Of a stretch of 6,839 nucleotides of DNA, positions 1 to 5,701 are shown in pieces. The DNA comes from Sphingobacterium thalpophilum (GTDB taxonomy: Bacteria; Bacteroidota; Bacteroidia; Flavobacteriales; Flavobacteriaceae). Every line of letters starts with the position of its first letter. Within the stretch, counting starts at the first letter, position 1. Location: contig CALQBR020000074.1 of assembly GCA_943328865.2 (NCBI GenBank), positions 1 through 6,839 of the forward strand, given 5' to 3'. The notes under the pieces were generated by a model. That model was not told the DNA's origin and made no database searches. It saw nothing but the letters and a program-made list of their open reading frames with translations. The position numbers and the translations under genes were made by a program.

Positions 1-649
1 GTTCTTCTCGAATCATTTCTTTTCTTCGTCCTTTCATTCCGCCAGTTTCCATAATAATGGTATTTTGTAATTGAAAGTTGTTTTTTTCAATCAAGTCCAA
101 TAAGGCATAGGTGACGCCAATTAGAATCACATTTTGCCCAGAATTGTCTAAAGTGACTAATTTGTCAATGAGATCCTTATGATTGTGAAGGTAGAATCCG
201 CTATCGGGATTTTTAGACAATTGAATCAAATCCTCGACCATGTAGATTAACGAAGAACCCGTTCGCTCTAAATAGGAAGGAAGCAGTGCTAAAATGGTAT
301 AATCCTCGATATTACCGTAGAATTGGGAAAAACCATTTCGATAACTGGTTTCATATAGCGAAAGATCAGTAACTAAATGTTTACTGGTGCTGTTTCCGGT
401 TGTACCACTACTGCTAAAGGTTGCTTGTATGGGGTTTTTATTGGAAACAACTGCGTGACTTTTAAAAAACTGGATGGGTAAAAAAGGGATTTGCGATAAT
501 GATTTTACAGCAGTAACATGGGTATTAAGATGGTTGCAAAATTGATGGTACACTTCATTATGCTCATATTGAAAACGAAACACTTTGAGTGCTATTTTTT
601 CAAATTGCTTTTGGTTAGAAATGCTGAATATATCGGAAGCGGAAATCAA
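1..649 (-). CDS. LuxE-like acyl-protein synthetase / acyltransferase, 3' end outside window
   Basis: The minus strand is open from the in-frame TAA at 806-808 down to base 1, and the translated part from 649 gives 216 residues. Its features fit the LuxE acyl-protein synthetase family, relatives of adenylate-forming enzymes that activate or transfer fatty acyl groups. Visible blocks are IPFLPIQFFKSH (54-65), the Ser/Gly/Thr-rich SSSGTTG (79-85) that resembles the ATP-binding loop of adenylate-forming enzymes, and ETGGMKGRR (201-209). From memory, flavobacterial members run to roughly 320-330 residues, so about a third is missing beyond base 1. No in-frame ATG lies between 806 and the conserved N-terminus. 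TTG at 647-649 (protein LISASDIFSI...) is chosen because homologues, as I remember them, begin at this point with M-I-S-x-x-D-I-F. It follows the T9SS-tail gene after a 156-bp gap and may have its own promoter. The substrate is unknown. The family assignment is good; the start is less certain. Confidence 0.85.
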   Translation of the reverse strand, partial: MISASDIFSISNQKQFEKIALKVFRFQYEHNEVYHQFCNHLNTHVTAVKSLSQIPFLPIQFFKSHAVVSNKNPIQATFSSSGTTGNSTSKHLVTDLSLYETSYRNGFSQFYGNIEDYTILALLPSYLERTGSSLIYMVEDLIQLSKNPDSGFYLHNHKDLIDKLVTLDNSGQNVILIGVTYALLDLIEKNNFQLQNTIIMETGGMKGRRKEMIREE

Positions 650-662
650 GGATTGTTTTTTA

Positions 663-691
663 CAAAAGTAATTAAATAAAAAAACTTCCAA
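663..691 (-). promoter_or_regulatory. Possible Bacteroidetes promoter for the LuxE-like gene
   Basis: An exact TAnnTTTG -7 element (TACTTTTG, 663-670) is preceded after an 18-bp spacer by TTG (689-691), which fits the flavobacterial -33/-7 pattern. Only 13 bases separate the -7 element from the TTG start codon at 649, so the transcript would have a very short leader. The rest of the 650-805 gap shows no gene and no convincing terminator. AT-rich sequence makes chance matches possible. Confidence 0.45.
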
Positions 692-805
692 CTTTGCAAT
701 AGTAGTTTTATGATAACGGTTGCCTCCTTTTGGAAGATTTGTTTTTAAAAAAGCAATAATTTTTTTGAGAATCAGAAAAAAGACCCAGTAGAAAAAGAAT
801 CGGAA

Positions 806-1144
806 TTACTCTTTGATAATCAGTTTTCTGGTAGCGGTAGCGTCACCTTCGGTTATTTTGATGATGTAAACTCCGGGTGAAAGGGCAGAGACATTTAATT
901 CTTTTGAGTTCAAAATGGTGTGCATTACTTTTTTACCTAAGACATCAAAAATCTTGATTTCTTTGTCTAATGATAATTTGGAAGTAATATAAACCTTCCC
1001 ATTACTCACAGGGTTTGGGAAGAAACTTAATCCCTCTATAGTAGGGTCTTGATTTTTAGATTGCATTTTGTTGTCCTGAGCAGCAGTGCTCAAAGACAGC
1101 AGACAAAAGAATACAATTGCAATATAAAAATAGTTTTTTATCAT
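806..1144 (-). CDS. Small secreted protein consisting almost entirely of a T9SS type A sorting domain
   Basis: The 112-residue product has a Sec signal peptide (Lys at 3, hydrophobic core about 5-19, likely cleavage after AA at 21-22), a short polar linker, and then a type IX secretion type A C-terminal sorting domain from about 38 to 112. The diagnostic blocks are in order: LSFFPNPVSNGKVYI (39-53), IKIFDVLGKKV (63-73), LNVSALSPGVYIIKI (83-97) and the closing RKLIIKE (106-112). In the T9SS this domain directs cargo across the outer membrane and is normally removed or used for attachment to the surface. Here there is almost no cargo, about 15 residues. The gene lies between the terminator at 1197-1228 and the LuxE-like gene. 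It could be a signal decoy, a structural peptide, or the remnant of a larger cargo gene; the sequence does not decide. Start is the only ATG before the signal peptide. Confidence 0.88.
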   Translation of the reverse strand: MIKNYFYIAIVFFCLLSLSTAAQDNKMQSKNQDPTIEGLSFFPNPVSNGKVYITSKLSLDKEIKIFDVLGKKVMHTILNSKELNVSALSPGVYIIKITEGDATATRKLIIKE

Positions 1145-1164
1145 TCCAGAAATAAAATCTAACG

Positions 1165-1172
1165 TAAAGGTA
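1165..1172 (-). promoter_or_regulatory. Probable -7 element for the T9SS-tail gene
   Basis: TACCTTTA matches TAnnTTTG at seven of eight positions and sits 20 bases upstream of the ATG. A TTG at 1196-1198 lies 23 bp further upstream, at the long limit for a -33 element, and overlaps the U-tract of the preceding terminator. Confidence 0.4.
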
Positions 1173-1196
1173 CAAAGAATTCTCTAAATAGGAAGC

Positions 1197-1228
1197 AAAA
1201 AAACATCCCGAACAAGTCGGGATGTTTT
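1197..1228 (-). terminator. Rho-independent terminator of the lipoprotein gene
   Basis: AAACATCCCGA (1201-1211) pairs perfectly with TCGGGATGTTT (1217-1227) around a 5-base loop (1212-1216), with one further A-T pair at 1200/1228. Read on the minus strand, the stem is followed by a run of seven T (1197-1203). It lies 23 bases downstream of the lipoprotein stop and separates that gene from the T9SS-tail gene. On the plus strand only four T follow, so it should act mainly on the minus strand. Confidence 0.9.
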
Positions 1229-1250
1229 GGTATTGATATGAAATTGTTTT

Positions 1251-2429
1251 CTATAAATTTGTTAACAGATTTACACCGTCAACAGTTGCCCAAGCACCAG
1301 CTGTTAAGCTAGCACCAGTTGCAGTGCTTGGCGATGGATTAACAAAGTTAAGTGCTGGAAAAACAACAGTTAAAGAGTTGTCTTTATAGCTATATGGTGT
1401 TGTACCATCTGAAATTTTAATATTTAAAATTTTGATTTTCTCACCATTAACTTGATTTGTATTAGTTCCAGCATCTTGGATCCTAACAGCTGTTGCGCCT
1501 GATGTAGTATATCCTGAAACTACAATATTGCTGTATTCTCCATTTCCTTCTTTTTTGAATTGAATAGCATCGTACTCAGCAGCAGCACTACCGCCTTCTG
1601 TTGCAGTTCCTACAGCTCTTCTCAAAGTGATGTTAGAAATTTTTGGCCAGAAGCTGTTGTTTACAGATTTGGCTTCAATTTCCATACCATAGTTTCCAGT
1701 TCCCGTTTGGTAAGCATACCAATTGGTATTTAAATCACCTTTCCATCCGTCTTGCCAGTCGAATGAATCATCATAGTTACCATAAGAGATTAAATTTTTA
1801 GCATTTACGGTTCCACCATAAAATTCAAATCCATCATCTGCTCCTTTATAAGCAACAAGATTCTCTAAAGTTGTTCCAGAACCAACAGAATAGAATGAGA
1901 AACCATTCATTTCACTTGTATTGTCAGTTAATTTTTTTCCAGCATATTCCACTCTCACATATTTTAAAACCCCTCCATTATGAGTTGCATTAGTTCCTCC
2001 GTAAGGTAAGTTATTTCCGTCTTCAGATGTAGCACTTGCATTGTTATTTGCACCTACTATTGGAGCATCTCCAAACATGATAATACCTCCCCAAGAACCT
2101 GCTGTTTTTGAAGTTTCAGTAAACACAATAGGTAGTCCTGCTTGTCCTTCTAAATATAGTTTTCCGCCATTTTCAACTAAAAGAGCATCAGCCGTTCCGT
2201 CGCCCACATTTGCAGTTATTGTAGATCCAGCTGCAATAGTTAATGATCCACCATTTTTAATTTTAACAGTTCCTTGTATTGTGTAATTTCCTAAAGGGTA
2301 TGTTTTAGCGGTTGTTATATCTCCAGAAATTTCTCCAGTAGCAATTGGAGTAACTGTACCTTCGTCATCAGAGGAACAACTTGTAAGTACCATTGCTAAA
2401 GCCGTTAAACTTAATGCTAATTTTTTCAT
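1251..2429 (-). CDS. Predicted surface lipoprotein with beta-helix-like body, partner of the TonB-dependent receptor
   Basis: The 392-residue product starts with a lipoprotein signal peptide: KK at 2-3, hydrophobic stretch 4-16, lipobox LTSC with the lipidated Cys at 18. The next residues, SSDDE (19-23), resemble the acidic surface-export signal of Bacteroidetes lipoproteins, so display on the outer face of the outer membrane is likely. The body has short beta-strand/turn repeats rich in Gly, Asn, Thr and Ser (for example GTVKIKNGGSLTIAAGSTI, 53-71), as in right-handed beta-helix proteins. Conserved-looking blocks are SWGGIIMFGDAPI (112-124), VLKYVRVEYAGKKL (154-167), DDGFEFYGG (198-206) and YDDSFDWQDGW (219-229). 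No SusD-type TPR helices, catalytic motif or T9SS tail is seen. Relatives have at times been labelled multidrug transporter, which the lack of membrane helices contradicts. It has its own promoter and operator array similar to that of the receptor gene upstream. A substrate-binding role at the surface is inference. Confidence 0.88.
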   Translation of the reverse strand: MKKLALSLTALAMVLTSCSSDDEGTVTPIATGEISGDITTAKTYPLGNYTIQGTVKIKNGGSLTIAAGSTITANVGDGTADALLVENGGKLYLEGQAGLPIVFTETSKTAGSWGGIIMFGDAPIVGANNNASATSEDGNNLPYGGTNATHNGGVLKYVRVEYAGKKLTDNTSEMNGFSFYSVGSGTTLENLVAYKGADDGFEFYGGTVNAKNLISYGNYDDSFDWQDGWKGDLNTNWYAYQTGTGNYGMEIEAKSVNNSFWPKISNITLRRAVGTATEGGSAAAEYDAIQFKKEGNGEYSNIVVSGYTTSGATAVRIQDAGTNTNQVNGEKIKILNIKISDGTTPYSYKDNSLTVVFPALNFVNPSPSTATGASLTAGAWATVDGVNLLTNL

Positions 2430-2462
2430 TTTCTTTTTGTTTTTATGTTAATGTTATTGTGG

Positions 2463-2470
2463 CAAATGTA
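2463..2470 (-). promoter_or_regulatory. -7 promoter element of the lipoprotein gene
   Basis: TACATTTG is an exact TAnnTTTG match, 33 bases upstream of the ATG. No TTG is found 17-23 bp further upstream (the nearest gives a 14-bp spacer), which suggests that transcription depends on an activator bound at the array at 2491-2551. The leader just before the ATG is A-rich, as is common in this phylum, and has no Shine-Dalgarno sequence. Confidence 0.7.
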
Positions 2471-2490
2471 TTGTCGAAGTTTCTCAACGG

Positions 2491-2551
2491 CGTTAATTTA
2501 AAGTTATTGAAACATTACTATTAGTTAATGTAGACGTAAATTTTATGTTAA
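2491..2551 (-). promoter_or_regulatory. Tandem ~11-bp operator array (Pho-box-like) upstream of the lipoprotein gene
   Basis: Read on the coding strand, six TTAACA-like hexamers follow one another: TTAACA (2546-2551), TTTACG (2535-2540), TTAACT (2523-2528), GTAATG (2513-2518), ATAACT (2502-2507) and TTAACG (2491-2496). Steps are 11, 12, 10, 11 and 11 bp. The array ends 20 bp upstream of the -7 element. Direct repeats of TTAAC type with about one helical turn between them are known binding sites of PhoB-family regulators (Bacillus PhoP, cyanobacterial SphR), and a regulator of this family is encoded at 5702-6388. Binding by that protein is inference. Confidence 0.65.
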
Positions 2552-2577
2552 TAATTTAGTAATCACTTTTTTTAAAA

Positions 2578-2619
2578 TAAAATAGGCTGTCTCACAATAT
2601 CTGGAAACAGCCTATTTTT
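2578..2619 (-). terminator. Terminator downstream of the TonB-dependent receptor gene
   Basis: AAAATAGGCTGT (2579-2590) pairs over 12 bp with ACAGCCTATTTT (2607-2618); after one C/A mismatch two more pairs form, leaving a loop of about 10 bases. On the minus strand the stem runs into TTTTATTTT. It lies about 63 bases after the receptor stop and before the operator array of the lipoprotein gene. The two genes should therefore be separate transcription units. A T-rich run on the other side (2615-2630) could make it work on both strands. Confidence 0.75.
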
Positions 2620-2681
2620 ATGATTTTTTTCAGAGGGTAATCTCAAACAATTTATTTTGAATTGCTTGGTTAATTTTTGGA

Positions 2682-5465
2682 CTAAAAGGTATAAGATAAG
2701 TTTAGTGAAAATCCTCTCCCTCTTTTGTAGCTTTCTAGTAAAAGCGAGCTTTCATTTATTGTAATTTTGTTGTCTTGGCCTAATTCTTTTTTATAGGTTG
2801 GATTTAATAAGTTATCTACGGCCAATTTTACATCAAAATTTTTGGATAATTTACTAGCCCAAATAAAATCTAATTTTTGAAAGGGTTTCTCTATAATATG
2901 ATCTGTTCCTGCAGTACCAACGGCATAAATCCGGTCTCCATAGACACTATAAACTAAAGAAATAGTGTTTTTCATATCTTTAGCAAACTCAAAGTCGTAT
3001 TTCAAGTCAGAATTTACAACCCATTCCGAAGCACCTTGAAGTCTTCTGCTAGGATTGTTTTCTAAAGAACTCGATCCGTATTCCACATTCACATTTGTTT
3101 TCATCAGGGAAGTATTTAGTCCAAATGAAAAGTCTGATAGGGATTTAGAGATTCTTTTAAGTTGGAGTAGAAACTCAATTTCTGCGCCAAATAACGTAGC
3201 TTCTTTAGAGTTTACATAAGTTATTAATTGGCCACTTCCGCCAGCTCCTCCTTTGAATACAGTCTCTATTGGGTTCTGAATTTGTTTCCCAAAAACTCCC
3301 ACCGCCAATAATTCACTATTGCTAGGGAATAATTCATATTTAAAATCAAGATTGTAGTTCTCGCTATTCTTTAAATTTGGATTCCCTAATTTCGAGGTTC
3401 CGTCAGGACTGATGTATTGAATAGGCAATAATTCCATTGTAATAGGTCTTGTATTTGTTACCGATCCACTAAAACGAATATTACTTTTATCAGTTAGTTC
3501 ATATTTTGCATTCACTGATGGTAAAACCACTAATTTGTCCTCGTTAATTTCTTTATATACCCCATTGATAATAGAACCAATAGGACGGTATTTAATAACG
3601 CGATTCGAGCTTTCTGCTCTAAGTCCACCATTTAATTCTACTTTGCTTCCAATATTAAAAAACACATTCGCATATCCAGCATTTACAATTTGATTAAAAT
3701 TAACTCTGTAATCAGAATTCGATTCTTCTTTTACAAAAACAATCCCATTGTTAACATCGTCAACAATATTCTGATTGATATTGTTAAGAGAGGCGGTGTA
3801 GTTTTTGTTTATAGATCTTTGTCCAGAAAAAATTCTATAAATTGAGCTCAAATTGTTGTTAAATACATTATATCCAATTGCGAATTTATCCGATTTTCCA
3901 TTTGAATGTTCTTTAAATTTCAAATTATATTCTAATAAACCTGATACATAATAGTTTCCTTTTATGTCTAAATATTGTCTGTTTAAATTATTTCCTCCAT
4001 AAGACATGTTAATTTCGGTGTCACTTACTTTTTCCCCAATTATAAATTTCCTATCGGGTTGTTGGTAACCAGTTTTCACAAAAGAGCCACCTGCCTTAAG
4101 GGAGTGTTTTTCGTCAGAGGTAATTTTAAAATTACCTAAAAGTTGAGAATTAAGATAATCCGTTTGATCAAATTGATTAGTTCGGATTAAAATGTTTGGA
4201 TTGCTTGACTGATTTGCGGTATATCCAAGTTGGTCTTGAATTTTAGTATCTGTCGACTTCAGATAGAAAGTATTTGAAGCAATGTCAAATCTATTATTGA
4301 TGTATTTTAGTCCTATTAATGCAGATGTTGAGGTTTGGTAATTGTAAGTTTCTTGTTTGAAATTGTTGTCATAATCACCTGCCCCCAGGATGAAGGTTCT
4401 ATTTACTCCTTTTCTAATGATGTATTTGTTTTCTGAATTTAAAGATAGAATGTAGTTAATGTTATCGTTGTTTTTTAGACTTATTTTCTCGGCATGTATA
4501 AAACCAACACTTGAATTTATAGGACTCGAAATTTCATCCACATTCCAAGTATTGTTTTTGTAGATGTCATTGTATTGTTGAGGTGTCAATTTCTTTCCTG
4601 ATGGGACATCTCCAAAGGCAGCGCTTAATTTTCTGTCACTGCCATTAAAACCTAATAATCCTTGGGTGTTATTAGCATCGCTATGAATTAAAAATTCTGA
4701 ACCATTATTTGCAGTCGTGTAGCCAAAGCCAAGATTTAATTTGGTGATACTCTTTGCTTGACTGGTTTCAATATTTACTGTGGCACCTGCAAAATCTCCA
4801 GGAATATTTGGGTTGAATGTTTTGTATACGTTTAATACCCCTACAATATCTGTTGGAAATAAATCCAAAGGAATAATCTTAGTGAACGGACTATTAGAAG
4901 GCGCTTGTAAATCATTAATCAATAAATTATTATAACGATCCTCTAGACCTCTAACAAAGAGCCCTCTTCCATCAACTTTAGATATTCCAGTAATTTTGGT
5001 TAACCCTTCCTCTACATCACTTACCCCTTTTCGTGCCATTTCCTGCGCACCAATACTTTGCTTGATTTCCACCGCATTCTTCTGGTCTAATAGTAAAGCG
5101 CTTTCTTTTTCGCGACTCCCACTTTTTGAGGTAACCACTACATCTGTCAATTGGAAACTTCCAGATCCCATCGCTTTATTTATAGTGGTGGTTTCGCCAG
5201 CCACAATAGTAAAAGGAGCTTCTATATTCTCATAGCCCAAAAAACTAAATTGTACGACATAATTTCCCGGTTCTAAATTGACGCTGTATTTTCCATCCGC
5301 ATCGGAAGAAGTACTTATCCCTTTTCCTTTAATCACAATATTGGCAAAAGGTAAAGTCGCATTATTGGATTCCTTGTCTGTTAACACACCTGATAAGGTG
5401 CCTTTATTTTGTGCAAATGCAATTGAACCAACGAATAACGCAATAAATAGGAATCTAAATTTCAT
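2682..5465 (-). CDS. TonB-dependent outer-membrane receptor with CarboxypepD_reg-like N-terminal domain
   Basis: The 927-residue product is a complete receptor for energised import across the outer membrane. It has a signal peptide (1-18, cleavage after AFA before Gln 19), a carboxypeptidase-regulatory-like beta-sandwich (about 22-98, with PFANIVIKG at 39-47 and DADGKYSVNLEPGNY at 55-69), a TonB-box-like stretch QLTDVVVTS (105-113), and a plug domain (about 125-235) containing GLFVRGLEDRYNNLLIND (168-185). A beta-barrel then runs from about 240 to the last residue and ends in the aromatic SYTF typical of outer-membrane barrels. Length is normal for the family. The next gene downstream encodes a surface lipoprotein that is not SusD-like. 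Upstream and divergent is a two-component system. The promoter lacks a -33 TTG but carries six 11-bp repeats like those of the lipoprotein gene, so the two are probably co-induced. The substrate cannot be read from the sequence; a phosphorus-containing compound or phosphate is the favoured guess because of the Pho-box-like sites. Confidence 0.95.
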   Translation of the reverse strand: MKFRFLFIALFVGSIAFAQNKGTLSGVLTDKESNNATLPFANIVIKGKGISTSSDADGKYSVNLEPGNYVVQFSFLGYENIEAPFTIVAGETTTINKAMGSGSFQLTDVVVTSKSGSREKESALLLDQKNAVEIKQSIGAQEMARKGVSDVEEGLTKITGISKVDGRGLFVRGLEDRYNNLLINDLQAPSNSPFTKIIPLDLFPTDIVGVLNVYKTFNPNIPGDFAGATVNIETSQAKSITKLNLGFGYTTANNGSEFLIHSDANNTQGLLGFNGSDRKLSAAFGDVPSGKKLTPQQYNDIYKNNTWNVDEISSPINSSVGFIHAEKISLKNNDNINYILSLNSENKYIIRKGVNRTFILGAGDYDNNFKQETYNYQTSTSALIGLKYINNRFDIASNTFYLKSTDTKIQDQLGYTANQSSNPNILIRTNQFDQTDYLNSQLLGNFKITSDEKHSLKAGGSFVKTGYQQPDRKFIIGEKVSDTEINMSYGGNNLNRQYLDIKGNYYVSGLLEYNLKFKEHSNGKSDKFAIGYNVFNNNLSSIYRIFSGQRSINKNYTASLNNINQNIVDDVNNGIVFVKEESNSDYRVNFNQIVNAGYANVFFNIGSKVELNGGLRAESSNRVIKYRPIGSIINGVYKEINEDKLVVLPSVNAKYELTDKSNIRFSGSVTNTRPITMELLPIQYISPDGTSKLGNPNLKNSENYNLDFKYELFPSNSELLAVGVFGKQIQNPIETVFKGGAGGSGQLITYVNSKEATLFGAEIEFLLQLKRISKSLSDFSFGLNTSLMKTNVNVEYGSSSLENNPSRRLQGASEWVVNSDLKYDFEFAKDMKNTISLVYSVYGDRIYAVGTAGTDHIIEKPFQKLDFIWASKLSKNFDVKLAVDNLLNPTYKKELGQDNKITINESSLLLESYKRGRGFSLNLSYTF

Positions 5466-5488
5466 CTTGGGAATGGTTTTATTTCGTG

Positions 5489-5496
5489 CAAAAGTA
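5489..5496 (-). promoter_or_regulatory. -7 promoter element of the TonB-dependent receptor gene
   Basis: TACTTTTG is an exact TAnnTTTG match, 23 bases upstream of the receptor ATG. There is no TTG at the -33 position; the region is instead filled by the operator array, whose proximal hexamer ends 10 bp away. This resembles PhoB-dependent promoters of other bacteria, where a Pho box replaces the upstream promoter element. Confidence 0.75.
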
Positions 5497-5506
5497 ACAA
5501 CTGTAG

Positions 5507-5567
5507 TGTAAATTTTGGATTATTCAGCTGTTATGATATAGTTTTCTAAACATTACTAAAATGTTAA
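5507..5567 (-). promoter_or_regulatory. Tandem 11-bp operator array (Pho-box-like) upstream of the receptor gene
   Basis: On the coding strand six hexamers follow at exactly 11-bp steps: TTAACA (5562-5567), GTAATG (5551-5556), AAAACT (5540-5545), ATAACA (5529-5534), ATAATC (5518-5523) and TTTACA (5507-5512). The first and last match the Bacillus PhoP consensus TT(A/C/T)A(C/T)A fully; the middle ones are partial. The block AGTAATGTTTA-type sequence at 5548-5558 is identical over 11 bp to 2510-2520 in the lipoprotein array. Recognition by the PhoB-family regulator encoded on the other side is inferred. Confidence 0.7.
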
Positions 5568-5581
5568 CAAATTAAATTACC

Positions 5582-5595
5582 GTTAACTACCTTTA
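5582..5595 (+). promoter_or_regulatory. Possible promoter and operator half-site of the two-component operon
   Basis: TACCTTTA (5588-5595) matches TAnnTTTG at seven of eight positions and is directly preceded by GTTAAC (5582-5587). A second GTTAAC lies at 5563-5568, inside the receptor array. No -33 TTG is present. A start here would give a leader of about 100 bases before the regulator ATG. The arrangement would allow autoregulation, but other near matches (TATCTTTA at 5618-5625, TACATTTA at 5624-5631) compete. Confidence 0.3.
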
Positions 5596-5701
5596 CAAAG
5601 TTTTCATCCTATTGTTTTATCTTTACATTTACAGCGTATTTGGTAATGATCAAATCCCCAAGACCAACAAAATTAACGAGACAAATACATTTATGCTCAT
5701 T

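Noticed and set aside
650..805. A separate small gene between the T9SS-tail gene and the LuxE-like gene
   Set aside because: No ATG-started frame of useful length was seen; the open minus frame is the upstream continuation of the LuxE-like frame and is not conserved-looking.
1197..1228. The perfect inverted repeat as a mobile-element end or attachment site
   Set aside because: The short loop, GC-rich core and T-run just after a stop codon fit a terminator; no transposase or matching second end is present.
2041..2286. Plus-strand open frame of 81 codons inside the lipoprotein gene
   Set aside because: It lies fully antisense to a well-supported gene, has a low-complexity Pro/Ser-rich product and no recognisable domain or promoter.
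1251..5465. Reading the receptor and lipoprotein as a SusC/SusD pair
   Set aside because: The lipoprotein is beta-rich with Gly/Asn/Thr turns and has none of the helical TPR features of SusD; only the receptor half resembles SusC-like proteins.
4996..5511. Two plus-strand open frames (4996-5235 and 5278-5511) antisense to the receptor N-terminus
   Set aside because: They mirror the codon pattern of the receptor gene, and their products resemble nothing known.
5612..5701. N-terminal extension of the response regulator from a TTG at 5612 or the ATG at 5693
   Set aside because: Receiver domains begin within a few residues of the first beta strand; the extension is not family-like and covers probable promoter and leader sequence.
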